Source: Treponema medium (lineage in GTDB: Bacteria > Spirochaetota > Spirochaetia > Treponematales > Treponemataceae). From it: DNA of 64,000 nt. Position 1 is the first letter of the stretch, and every line of letters starts with the position of its first letter. The stretch spans positions 2,604,001-2,668,000 of the forward strand of contig NZ_CP031393.1 in the NCBI RefSeq assembly GCF_017161265.1, given 5' to 3'. The position numbers and the translations under genes were made by a program. The notes under the pieces are model-generated. The model had not been told where the DNA came from. It did no database searches and saw only the letters and a list, made by a program, of their open reading frames with translations. Shown here piece by piece: positions 43,991-52,111 of this stretch.

Positions 43991-44570
43991 GGGAGCACTC
44001 CTTGGCGGCTGAGCGGAGGTAATGAGCAGCGGAGTGTTCACTATGAAAGGCTCCGCAACCGTTACCCCGTCAACCGGAGGAGACGCAAACGAGCCCGGCA
44101 AAAACGACGTGTATTTGCCAAGCCCCCATGGCAAGATAACCATTGTCGGCGAGTTGACTCCCGTAGGCGGCACGGCGGCGCGCATCACGCCGGACCGGTA
44201 TGAGACGACACAACAAGTGCTTGCCGACGCTATAACAACCGGCACACCGGAAAACTACAAAAAGTTTATAGTAACGCCGCCGAACGACAGCGAGCTGTGG
44301 GAAATAGACAGCAACGGCTGTTTGAAGCGGGCTCCGTAAAGCGCAGAGAAACACACAAAGTTTCAGTTAAGGCGACAGTCGGTATAAACACCGGAAGCCG
44401 CCTTACTTTTTTAGGTGGAATTATCATCATAGACGGGGAAATTAAGGCGACCGGCGGAGACGTTTTCCGGGTTTTAAGGGGAAAAATGGTTGAAAACGGC
44501 ACATCCTGTTCCGTTGTCAACTTGAGGGGGTGTCGAAAAACTTTAGTTTTTGGACAGCTTCCTTAGATTT
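43991..44570 (+). pseudogene. degenerate continuation of the beta-helix module
   Basis: 44022-44339 encodes VFTMKGSATVTPSTGGDANE, PGKNDVYLPSPHG and a WEIDSNGCLK end, the same block that closes the modules of the upstream lipoprotein. Next comes IIIIDGEIKATGG (~44415-44460), the start of another module. These are out of frame with each other and with the lipoprotein, whose reading stops at 43990. I infer a formerly longer gene, or a silent cassette left by recombination. Confidence 0.65.
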
Positions 44571-44666
44571 AACTGCGATGTTTAAAATTAAGTCATTGCT
44601 GCACAAAGACTTAATTTTAAACTCGTCGGGGATGTCGAGAAAGTAACCAACTTTTGAGACATCCCC
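44523..44666 (-). repeat. structured dispersed repeat, family 3 copy b
   Basis: On the minus strand: hairpin GGGGATGTC...GACATCCCC (44628-44666), linker CGACGA, stem TTTAAAATTAAGTC/GACTTAATTTTAAA (44581-44621), linker CATCGCA, hairpin around AAAAACTAAAGTTTTT. The order and linkers match 26675-26812 with different, still complementary stems. 44667-44788 holds a weak CGTCATCCGTGGCGG hairpin and no gene. Confidence 0.75.
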
Positions 44667-44788
44667 ATCGATTACTTAACACTTTTCCGTCATCCGTGGC
44701 GGATTCCTACGGCAGGAAGGGGGGAGGGATAATTTTTAATTAAGATTTCAAGGGGGCTATGTTATAATAAAAGACGAGGAGGCTTATT

Positions 44789-44878
44789 ATGCCTACAATG
44801 ACTATGACACATAAAGCATATCGGGAATTGGAGCAGGCTGCGCAAATGAGCGGAGCAACCAAAGATACCGTAAAATGA
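44789..44878 (+). CDS. 29-residue ORF with strong ribosome site (possible truncated antitoxin)
   Basis: ATG follows GACGAGGAGG: MPTMTMTHKAYRELEQAAQM, ending SGATKDTVK. The signal is good for expression, but the frame ends at the first bases of an AATTATG repeat run (TGATAATTG). It resembles the N-terminus of small ribbon-helix-helix antitoxins cut short by the repeat; weakly supported. Confidence 0.4.
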   Translation: MPTMTMTHKAYRELEQAAQMSGATKDTVK

Positions 44879-44895
44879 TAATTGATAATTGATAA

Positions 44896-45783
44896 TTATG
44901 AATTACCAATTGATTCGACCTCTTCTTGGGTAAGGCCGGTCATTAAGCAAATTTCTGCTACAGGATAAGCACGCTGACGCATAAGTCGTGCCGTTTCAAG
45001 CTTTGCTTGGCGCGAACCTTGAGCGAGACCGAGGGATTTACCTTCTGCAAGCCCCATATCAAAACTTTCTTCCCGTTGTACTGCTATGTCGGTATCATAA
45101 TCATACTCACCTATTAACATGTTCAACACCTCCTTCGATTTTCGTTGTAAGTATTCCCGTAAAATATCGTTTTGTATACATTCTTTGATTGCTTTTTCAA
45201 ACCCGTGTTCCTTATCGACAGCAATATTGCGGCGTACGGCATCAACAAACAAGCTGTATTGTTTCAGCGGCTTGCAGCGCTCAAGTATTTCACTTGCTTT
45301 ATCATAATTGATATTAACCACTTTTACGGATAATTCAAGGGCATATTCATTATGTTTTTGAGTGAATGAATCTGATAATTTTAAGAGCGAATCACCGCGA
45401 TATGGTTCTTTTCCGTTATAAAATATATAAAACTCCGGTGTTGGAATAGCTAACTGTTTACGGCTATATTTTTCTTTTGACTTATAAAACTGTTCGTATA
45501 AGCGAGCAATATATTCAAGGCATCTGATTGGCATATTGGGATTTATGGTCGACTGATGTTCTGCCAGCACGATAATCTTATTGTCAACGAGATACGATAC
45601 ATCGTTAGCGAAACTCATATAGAGTACTTGTTTAAGCCGTATGTTTTTCAAAATAGTGGTAGATTGGTAATCAGTACCGTGCAGCGCGTTATATAGCGAT
45701 AAAAAATTAGCTTTCGCGGTTTTGTCTGTACTGAATAGGTCGACAAAGACAGAATCTTTGTATCGGCGATTGTGTTTCTTCAT
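44896..45783 (-). CDS. Rpn-family PD-(D/E)XK transposase-like protein
   Basis: About 295 residues from ATG 45783 (KKHNRRYKDSVFVDLFSTDK), which follows GGAGGAAC. Core: YLVDNKIIVLAEHQSTINPN, MPIRCLEYIARLYEQFY and TPEFYIFYNGKEPYRGDSLL. The C-terminus has ESFDMGLAEGKSLGLAQGSR and LMRQRAYPVAEICLMTGLTQ-EEVE. Close paralogue of 49643-50524 and of the broken copy at 50670-51659. Confidence 0.87.
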   Translation of the reverse strand: MKKHNRRYKDSVFVDLFSTDKTAKANFLSLYNALHGTDYQSTTILKNIRLKQVLYMSFANDVSYLVDNKIIVLAEHQSTINPNMPIRCLEYIARLYEQFYKSKEKYSRKQLAIPTPEFYIFYNGKEPYRGDSLLKLSDSFTQKHNEYALELSVKVVNINYDKASEILERCKPLKQYSLFVDAVRRNIAVDKEHGFEKAIKECIQNDILREYLQRKSKEVLNMLIGEYDYDTDIAVQREESFDMGLAEGKSLGLAQGSRQAKLETARLMRQRAYPVAEICLMTGLTQEEVESIGNS

Positions 45784-45943
45784 AGTAGGTTCCTCCATAA
45801 GGCATATATAACTACTTATAGAGCACGGATGAAGAAATGGCTAACAAAATGGAGATAATTCATCATTTTTTGATAAAAATTGAAACGGAGGGGAAAACAA
45901 TTCAGAATTATGAATTACACATTATCAATTACAAATTGACAAT

Positions 45944-46276
45944 GTGATTGTTGATAAATCAAAGGCGTTTGCGTTGAAGGTCATCGCCTTGTACAAAAAG
46001 CTCTGCGATACGAACCGTGAGTTTGTTATGTCAAAACAGCTTTTAAAAAGCGGAACGAGCATCGGAGCAAACATTAAAGAAGCCCAGCAAGGACAAAGCA
46101 AGGCAGATTTTTATGCAAAGCTCTATATCTCGCTCAAAGAGGCAAGCGAAACGGAATATTGGCTGGAGCTTTTACATGAAAGCGGATATATCGGTGAAGA
46201 AGAGTTTTCTACAATCTACCAAGACTGCCAAGAAATTATCAAGCTCCTCGTCGCTATAACGAAACACAGGAGGTAA
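45944..46276 (+). CDS. four-helix bundle protein (23S rRNA intervening-sequence / S23 family)
   Basis: 110 residues, GTG start. VDKSKAFALKVIALYKKLCD, SKQLLKSGTSIGANIKEAQQ, GQSKADFYAKLYISLKEASE and ETEYWLELLHESGYI are signatures of the IVP/S23 family, first seen in intervening sequences of spirochaete 23S rRNA but also spread alone. No rRNA is near. A truncated copy lies at 49216-49419. It sits between AATTATG repeat runs. Confidence 0.88.
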   Translation: MIVDKSKAFALKVIALYKKLCDTNREFVMSKQLLKSGTSIGANIKEAQQGQSKADFYAKLYISLKEASETEYWLELLHESGYIGEEEFSTIYQDCQEIIKLLVAITKHRR

Positions 46277-46340
46277 TTGATAATTGGTAATTATGAATTA
46301 TGAATTATGAATTGCACATTACACATTACCAATTAGTTAT
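46277..46340. repeat. AATTATG / TTACCAATTA repeat run
   Basis: Mixed short palindromes (AATTGATAATTGGTAATTAT, ACACATTACCAATTA) between the IVP gene and the OMP gene. The same motifs lie before the second IVP copy. Confidence 0.7.
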
Positions 46341-46355
46341 CGGGAGCATTGATGT

Positions 46356-46895
46356 ATGAAGAAAAATTATGTAAAAACAGCGCTCTGTGCGCTGGTATTT
46401 TTGAGCGCTTCCCTTCTTTTTGCTCAAGAGGTTGAGGATGAACCTAAGAGAGAAAAAGACGGCCTTCATTGGTCTTTGGGTCTTTCGGCGGAAGGGAATA
46501 TGAATGTACCGAAAGGCTCTGCCTTGGGTGCAGGGCTGTACGGGCTGTTTGTATTGCCTGATTGGGTAAAGGCCGGCAGGTTTTCAGCCGGTGTAAAGCT
46601 CTTGTATTCGACGGGATTTAAAAGATACGGACTTCTTGATACGGCTGTTTTGTTCCGCTGGAACTTCTATGATTTTGCAAAGTTTAAAACCTGCGATTCA
46701 GGCTTTTTTGTTCAGGCGGAAGGAGGTGTTTCCTTAGGCTGGAACGGAAAGGCCGCAAAACCCTTTGTATTCGGTTTGGGAGAAGGAACATTCGGCTACC
46801 GCTTTGCAGTAAAAAACTTTTTTATCGAACCCTATATAAGAGGCGGCTATCCGGTAATCTGGGCTGCCGGAGTAAGCGGAGGATTTAGAATATGA
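46356..46895 (+). CDS. predicted small outer-membrane beta-barrel protein
   Basis: 179 residues. Signal peptide KTALCALVFLSASLLFA. Then strands HWSLGLSAEGNMNV, GLYGLFVLPDW, FSAGVKLLYSTGFKRYG, DTAVLFRWNFYDF, GFFVQAEGGVSLGWNG, EGTFGYRFAVKNFFIEPYI and a last strand AAGVSGGFRI, i.e. about eight strands as in OmpA/OmpW-type barrels. Stop overlaps the LRR lipoprotein start by 4 nt, so the two may form an export or anchoring pair. Confidence 0.75.
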   Translation: MKKNYVKTALCALVFLSASLLFAQEVEDEPKREKDGLHWSLGLSAEGNMNVPKGSALGAGLYGLFVLPDWVKAGRFSAGVKLLYSTGFKRYGLLDTAVLFRWNFYDFAKFKTCDSGFFVQAEGGVSLGWNGKAAKPFVFGLGEGTFGYRFAVKNFFIEPYIRGGYPVIWAAGVSGGFRI

Positions 46896-49108
46896 AAAAG
46901 AGGAAAGCTCGGATTTTAGTTTCATTTTTGGCGGTACTTTTGGTATCGGTTTCCGCTTGTAAAAACCCGTTTTTAAAAAAGATGCTGGTTGAAGAGGAAA
47001 AGGGTGAAAGTTCTGCGGTTTCCAAACACACGGTAACTTTCAGCGTGGAAGGCACCGGCGGAACGCTTAAAGCAAAGGCGAACGGTGTAGAGGAAACGGC
47101 GAAGAGTCCCATAAGCATTGAACAGGGTAAAAAGGTAACTTTTACGGCAGAGCCTGCCGCAGGCTACATGATAAAAGAGTGGAAAGTAGACGGCGCCGTT
47201 ATTACAGGCAACACGGAAAATTCATATATCCATACCGTTACAAAAGCGGTTGACGTTAAAGTGAGCTTTGAAGCGCTCCCGCCCGGCAAAGCCTCGTATA
47301 CGGTAAAACACTATCGGGAAAAACCGGAAGGCGGTTATCCTGCAGAGCCTGCGGAAAGGGAAATCTTAAACGGTACCGTGGGAGCAGATGCCGCATACAC
47401 GGCGAAAATCTACGAAGGCTTTACCTATAATTCAAGCCTTACCAAAATAAACGGAACCGTACAAACGAGCGGCACGATAAGCGCCGACAACGCTACCGCC
47501 GTAGAACTCTATTATGAGCGAAAGACGGTAAACGTAACCTTTAAACTTGCAGGCGGCACCGTAGACGGCAATACGGATGATATTGTAAAAACGGGCAAAT
47601 ACGGAACAGACTTGACGGTTCCCGCTCCCGTAAAAACGGGCGCCGTTTTTAAAGGATGGGAACCTGCGCTGCCTTCATCTCCCCTTTTCCCCGCAGCCGA
47701 TACGGAATACACTGCGAAATGGCAGAACGTCTATACGATTAACTTCAGCGTAGAAGGCAGCACAGGCGGCGCACTGAAAGCCGAAGTTGACGGCAATGAA
47801 ATCACTACGGGCGATTCAGTCGAACAGGGTAAGTCTGTTGTCTTTACGGCCGAACCTGCTCCTGATTATGTGGTTGAACAGTGGACAAACGGCGGCACAG
47901 TTATCGCCGAAGCCGGCATGGATACAAGCTATACTTACACCGCAACGGCAGATGCGGACATCAAAGTGAAGTTTCAATCACTCTTTGTCGAAGGCGGTGC
48001 CTCGCTCATCTTAAGCCCCGATAAGCTTGACATCACGGTTAAGGTAACAACAGCCGATAACTCCTCCGTTACGGTAGAAGGCTGTACCGAAACAACACTT
48101 ACAAGCGGCGCCGAAACCGTGCTGCATGCAAAAGGCAGAAAGGTCATCCTCAAAGGCAACATCACTGCGCTGGAGTGCCGCTACAATCGGCTTACCGCTC
48201 TTAACGTGCAGGGCTTAACCGCCTTGCAAGGGCTGTACTGCGGCGACAATCAACTCACCGAACTTAATGTGCAGGGCTTAACCGCTTTGCAAGGGCTGCA
48301 GTGCGGCGGTAATCAGCTTACCTCTCTTGACGTGCAGGGCTTAACTGCTTTGAAAGAGCTGTGGTGCAACGGCAATCAGCTCACCGCACTTAACGTGCAA
48401 GGCTTAACCGCTTTGCAAAGGCTGCACTGCGGCAACAATCAGCTTACCGCCCTTAACGTGCAGGACTTAACCGCCTTGCAAGAGCTGAACTGCGCCTACA
48501 GTCAGCTTACCGCCCTTAACGTGCAGGACTTAACCGCCTTGCAAGAGCTGAACTGCTACTCCAATCAGCTAACCGCCCTTAACGTGCAGGGCTTAACCGC
48601 TTTGCAAGAGCTGCAGTGCGGCGGCAATCAGCTTACCGAACTTAACGTGCAGGACTGTACCGCTTTGCAAGAGTTGATCTGCAGCAGCAATCAGCTCACC
48701 GCGCTTAACGCGCAGGGCTTAACCGCTTTGCGATGGCTGTACTGCGGCAGCAATCAGCTTACCGAACTTAACGTGCAGAGCTTAACCGCTTTGAAAGAGC
48801 TGTGGTGCCACGACAATCAGCTTACCACACTTAACATACAGGGCTTAACTGCTTTGCGAACGCTACGCTGCTACAACAATAAGCTCACCGCACAAGCCTT
48901 TACCAAACTCTTTGACGATTTACCGGCGCGGCAGGATAGTGATGCGGCGATGTGTGTTCTTTACACCGAATACACCGGTGTTACCGAAGGCAATCACACG
49001 GACTTTACCGCTCCGCCGGATTTAGCCGCAGCCTTTAATAATGCGAAAACGGTAAAGAAGTGGAAGATGTATAAGATGAATGGAAGCTGGTCATGGGTTG
49101 AGATTTAA
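46892..49108 (+). CDS. leucine-rich-repeat surface lipoprotein (TpLRR/BspA-like)
   Basis: 738 residues. Lipobox VSVSAC (Cys ~23). Residues ~45-130 and ~285-365 are bacterial repeats (TVTFSVEGTGGTLKAKANG; TINFSVEGSTGGALKAEVDG), ~210-280 an InlB-type Flg_new repeat. Residues ~423-666 hold 12 leucine-rich repeats of 21 residues (LTALQELxCxxNQLTALNVQ), the Treponema-type LRR known from T. denticola LrrA. Nearly identical 63-bp DNA repeats allow length change by slippage. Likely an adhesin. Confidence 0.88.
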   Translation: MKKRKARILVSFLAVLLVSVSACKNPFLKKMLVEEEKGESSAVSKHTVTFSVEGTGGTLKAKANGVEETAKSPISIEQGKKVTFTAEPAAGYMIKEWKVDGAVITGNTENSYIHTVTKAVDVKVSFEALPPGKASYTVKHYREKPEGGYPAEPAEREILNGTVGADAAYTAKIYEGFTYNSSLTKINGTVQTSGTISADNATAVELYYERKTVNVTFKLAGGTVDGNTDDIVKTGKYGTDLTVPAPVKTGAVFKGWEPALPSSPLFPAADTEYTAKWQNVYTINFSVEGSTGGALKAEVDGNEITTGDSVEQGKSVVFTAEPAPDYVVEQWTNGGTVIAEAGMDTSYTYTATADADIKVKFQSLFVEGGASLILSPDKLDITVKVTTADNSSVTVEGCTETTLTSGAETVLHAKGRKVILKGNITALECRYNRLTALNVQGLTALQGLYCGDNQLTELNVQGLTALQGLQCGGNQLTSLDVQGLTALKELWCNGNQLTALNVQGLTALQRLHCGNNQLTALNVQDLTALQELNCAYSQLTALNVQDLTALQELNCYSNQLTALNVQGLTALQELQCGGNQLTELNVQDCTALQELICSSNQLTALNAQGLTALRWLYCGSNQLTELNVQSLTALKELWCHDNQLTTLNIQGLTALRTLRCYNNKLTAQAFTKLFDDLPARQDSDAAMCVLYTEYTGVTEGNHTDFTAPPDLAAAFNNAKTVKKWKMYKMNGSWSWVEI

Positions 49109-49210
49109 TGGAATTGGTAATTACAATGGATAATTGGTAATTGGTAATGGGTAATTATGAATTATGAATTACACATTACCAATTACAAATTGATTACACA
49201 TTACAAATTG
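49108..49210. repeat. AATTATG / TTGGTAATTA repeat run
   Basis: Repeated GGTAATT, AATTATGAATT and ACATTAC-type units right after the LRR stop and before the second IVP copy. Confidence 0.7.
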
Positions 49211-49215
49211 ATAAA

Positions 49216-49419
49216 ATGAAAACTGACAATGTGATTGTTGATAAATCAAAGGCGTTTGCGTTGAAGGTAATCGGCTTGTACAAAAAGCTTTGCGATACGA
49301 ACCGTGAGTTTGTTATGTCAAAACAGCTTTTAAAAAGCGGAACGAGCATCGGGGCAAACATTAAAGAAGCCCAGCAGGGACAAAGCAAGGCGGACTTTTA
49401 TGCAAAGCTCTTGGGATAA
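49216..49419 (+). pseudogene. truncated second copy of the four-helix bundle gene
   Basis: Almost identical in DNA to 45944-46138 and better started (ATG AAA ACT GAC AAT), but after FYAKL the sequence departs (LG, stop), losing the last two helices (~43 residues). About 67 residues remain; unlikely to fold as the bundle. 49420-49477 contains no gene. Confidence 0.8.
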
Positions 49420-49477
49420 AGGCGGGTTCTTAGGGTGATAACCCTAAGCGGTTATTTTGAAGATAGGAAGGGTTGAA

Positions 49478-49635
49478 GGGGAGGAAAGACTCGCATTAGC
49501 AGTAAATCAGTTTGCCATACATACTATTTAACAAACGGGTTCGAATCTGCTAATACGTAAATACCCATTTACACAATTTTTCGGATAGACTCTGCCGAAT
49601 CAGAAATTGGGCCGAAAAAAGTGTCTTTCCTCCCC
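49478..49635. repeat. 158-bp element with 13-bp terminal inverted repeats
   Basis: GGGGAGGAAAGAC (49478-49490) and GTCTTTCCTCCCC (49623-49635) are perfect inverted ends. Next to them TCGCATTAGCAG pairs loosely with TGCTAATACG. Inside is TTCGG..CCGAA. No ORF. It lies just after the truncated IVP copy and just before the Rpn gene end. Confidence 0.65.
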
Positions 49636-49642
49636 TTAGCAA

Positions 49643-50524
49643 TTAGTTAAGCGATTCCACTTCGGCTTGGGTAAGACCGGTTGCTTGCGCTATCTTTTCC
49701 CGAGAAAGCCCAAATTGCAGAAGATTTTTTGCCGTTTCAAGCTTTGCTTGATGGGAACCTTGAGATAGTCCTTGAGATATTCCTTTGGCAAAGGCTATTT
49801 TTCCTGCTTCTTCTCTCTGTACTGCAATATCTGTGTCATAATCATATTCGGCGATTAACATATTGATCACCTCCCGTGCTTTTCTCTGTAAGTATTCTTT
49901 TAATATTCCTTTTTCTATACATATCTTTACCGCATTGGTAAAGCCGTTTTCAGGGTCGAGTTGTGTTTGAAGTCTCACCTCTTCAATAAACAAACTGTAT
50001 TCATCTAAGGTTTTGCAACGGCTCAATACTTCTGCTCCCTTGCTTTTGTTTATGTTATATACCTTTACCTCAAGGTCTAACGGTATCCGTTCAGGTTTTG
50101 TAATAAAAGCATCGGATAGTTTTAACACTGTAGTTTCAGGGTAGTCGTTTAATCCGTTATAGAAGACATAGAACTCAGGTGTCGGGATTTTTGATAACGT
50201 TCGTAAATATCGGTCGGTTGGTTTTTGAAGCTTTTCATACAATCTTGCTATATATTGCAAAAAGCGTAATGGCATGTTCTCGTTTATGGTAGATTGGTGT
50301 TCAGCAAGGACGATAATCTTATTATCTACAAGGCAGGAAACATCGTTGACAATATTCATGTACATGACATTATCAAGCTTTATGTTTTCTACCGGACAGG
50401 AAAGCTGAAGGTTTGTTCCGTGTAAAGCATTATACAGCGATAAGAAGTTTTCTTTTGCCTTTTCATCTTCACTGAATAGGTCAACAAATACCGAGTCTTT
50501 ATATTTTCTGTTTGCAGTAGACAT
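49643..50524 (-). CDS. Rpn-family PD-(D/E)XK transposase-like protein
   Basis: 293 residues, ATG 50524 after GAGGGAATC. ANRKYKDSVFVDLFSEDEKA, YNALHGTNLQ, CLVDNKIIVLAEHQSTINEN, MPLRFLQYIARLYEKLQKPT and TPEFYVFYNGLNDY mark the family. C-terminal GKIAFAKGISQGLSQGSHQA then LLQFGLSREKIAQATGLTQA-EVE. Complete and similar to 44896-45783. Confidence 0.87.
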   Translation of the reverse strand: MSTANRKYKDSVFVDLFSEDEKAKENFLSLYNALHGTNLQLSCPVENIKLDNVMYMNIVNDVSCLVDNKIIVLAEHQSTINENMPLRFLQYIARLYEKLQKPTDRYLRTLSKIPTPEFYVFYNGLNDYPETTVLKLSDAFITKPERIPLDLEVKVYNINKSKGAEVLSRCKTLDEYSLFIEEVRLQTQLDPENGFTNAVKICIEKGILKEYLQRKAREVINMLIAEYDYDTDIAVQREEAGKIAFAKGISQGLSQGSHQAKLETAKNLLQFGLSREKIAQATGLTQAEVESLN

Positions 50525-50802
50525 AGCGATTCCCTCTCACTGACTGCATTATAGCATAGATTATAGGATTTTGAAATGGACTGTTCTATGTCTTTGTGCA
50601 CTTCGCGGCTTAGCGGTTAGATTTCGGGAAGGAAGAAGCGATTATTAATGGGCAATTACACATTACCCATTACAAATTGCTTCCACTTCGGCTGTGGTTA
50701 GACCGGTTGCTTGCGCTATTTTTTCTCGCGAGAGACCGAGTTGTACTGCTATGTCGGTATCATAATCGTATTTACCTATTAACAATGTTTATTACCTCCT
50801 CT

Positions 50803-51023
50803 CTTTTGCAAATAGGCGGTATATCTGCGTTGTCGCTTCACAAAAAACAGTCCTCGGCGTACAACAAGTACGCCTGCGGGTGTTTTTTGTACGCTCCTAG
50901 CATCTATACCGCCTATTTGCAAAAGTCATTTCAGTACCGCCACGGATGGCGGTGGTTCTCAACAGTAGCAAGTTTGATATACAAACTTGCCATCTATCGA
51001 TGTACAAGGACGTACATCGATAG
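50803..51023 (+). repeat. GGA-loop modular repeat, copy D
   Basis: 21-bp arms CTTTTGCAAATAGGCGGTAT.. (50803-50823 / 50905-50925) enclose a hairpin ACAAAAAACA/TGTTTTTTGT whose loop has GTCCTC and TGCGG. Then come module 1 ACCGCC-ACGGAT-GGCGGT (50936-50953), module 2 CAAGTTTG/CAAACTTG (50969-50989) and module 3 CTATCGATGTAC-AAGGAC-GTACATCGATAG (50994-51023). Lies inside the broken Rpn gene. Confidence 0.85.
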
Positions 51024-51415
51024 AAAGGCATTCTTTAATTGCTTTTTCAAACCCATGTTCCTTATCGACAGCAATATTGCGGCGTACGGCATCAACAAAC
51101 AAGCTGTATTGTTTCAGCGGCTTGCAGCGTTTAAGTATTTCACTTGCTTTATCATAATTGATATTAACCACTTTTACGGATAATTCAAGGGCATACTCAT
51201 CATGTGTTTGCGTGAATGAATCTGATAATTTTAAGAGCGAATCACCGCGATATGGTTCTTTTCCGTTATAAAAGACATAAAACTCCGGCGTTGGGATAGC
51301 TAACTGTTTACGGCTATACTTTTCTTTTGACTTATAGAACTGCTCATACAAACGAGCGATGTATTCAAGACATCTGATTGGCATATTGGGATTGATATAG
51401 TCGACTGATGCTCTT

Positions 51416-51644
51416 CTTTTGAAAATATACGACACATCTACTGCGTCGTACGGCAAAAAAGTGTCCTCAACGTATTAAAATACGCCTGCGGTACTTTTTT
51501 GCCTAGCTCCTTGTATCTGCATCATCTCTTTTCAAAAGGCATTTCAGGAGCGGCAAGGATGCCGCTGGTTCCATGCAGAAGCGATGTTTTTGCTGGGCAA
51601 AAACTCGTAGCCCAAGCCGGTACACGGATGTATCGGCTTGAGCA
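51416..51644 (+). repeat. GGA-loop modular repeat, copy C
   Basis: Ends CTTTTGAAAA (51416-51425) and TTTTCAAAAG (51529-51538) enclose GGCAAAAAAGT/ACTTTTTTGCC with the loop words GTCCTC and TGCGG as in copy D. Module 1 AGCGGC-AAGGAT-GCCGCT (51549-51566), module 2 GTTTTTGC-TGG-GCAAAAAC (51586-51604), module 3 CAAGCCGGTAC-ACGGAT-GTATCGGCTTG (51613-51640). Replaces the N-terminal third of the Rpn copy. Confidence 0.85.
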
Positions 51645-51870
51645 GTTGTGTTTTTTCATAGTATGTTCCTCCATAGGCATATATAACTACTTATAAAGCA
51701 CGGATACAAAAATGGCTAACAAAATGGAGATAATTCATCGTTTTTTGATAAAAACTGAAACTGAGGTACTGCAAGAACGTAGGGAGTAATAAAAGACAAC
51801 AGCGCTGCTTACGGCGGTAGTGTTTAACAAAAAGCCCAGTAATACTACTGCTACAGAGAGAATACTCCCG

Positions 51871-51920
51871 CGGCAACCGCATCAAAAGTATTTTGATGCG
51901 GTTGTCTTCCTGCTGTGCGG
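51871..51920. repeat. fragment of a family 2 repeat (first hairpin only)
   Basis: GGCAACCGCATCAAAA-GTA-TTTTGATGCGGTT then CTTCCTGCTGTGCGGAAA. It parallels 11216-11270 (GGCAACCGC hairpin, CTTCCTTCTGTGCGAAAT), but the inner stem bases differ and still pair. The palindromic core is not present. Confidence 0.55.
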
Positions 51921-52005
51921 AAACCGATTATGAATTATGAATTATGAATTATGAATCGACCCATCAGGAGCAAAGCTAAGAGGGGGATGACTACGATGAT
52001 ACTTT

Positions 52006-52105
52006 CATCAACTGATGGACATCCCTGTTCATCAGTTGATGGCGAATTTAGCCATTGCACTGTTACTGTACCACTCCGCGGATTGCGAATCAGTTTTTAG
52101 ACAAC
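52006..52105 (-). repeat. hairpin with CAGGGATG loop plus family 4 fragment
   Basis: CATCAACTGAT (52006-52016) pairs with ATCAGTTGATG (52031-52041); on the minus strand the loop reads ACAGGGATGT. 52061-52105 (GTTACTGTA, TCCGCGGATTGCGAATCAGT, TTTTAGA) matches the right end of the family 4 repeat at 2110-2160. Confidence 0.55.
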
Positions 52106-52111
52106 CCCCTA

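Larger units (their letters stand above)
50670..51659 (-). pseudogene. Rpn-family gene broken by two repeat elements
   Basis: Intact pieces match 44896-45783 closely: the start and ribosome site at 51657-51675, 51026-51410 (PIRCLEYIARLYEQFYKSKE through NIAVDKEHGFEKAIKECL), 50735-50790 (ATGTCGGTATCATAATC region) and a C-terminal piece 50685-50735 (LSREKIAQATGLTTAEVEAI) that resembles 49643. Element C (51416-51644) stands in place of ~200 bp and element D (50803-51023) in place of ~50 bp of the gene, so these are replacements rather than clean insertions. Confidence 0.82.

Noticed and set aside
48155-48900. Regular 63-bp repeats that could look like a CRISPR array
   Set aside because: The repeats are in frame, encode leucine-rich units throughout and lack unique spacers.
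50677-51183. Open frame of 168 codons on the plus strand
   Set aside because: It runs over an Rpn remnant and repeat element D; the peptide reflects palindromic DNA and antisense sequence, with no family features.
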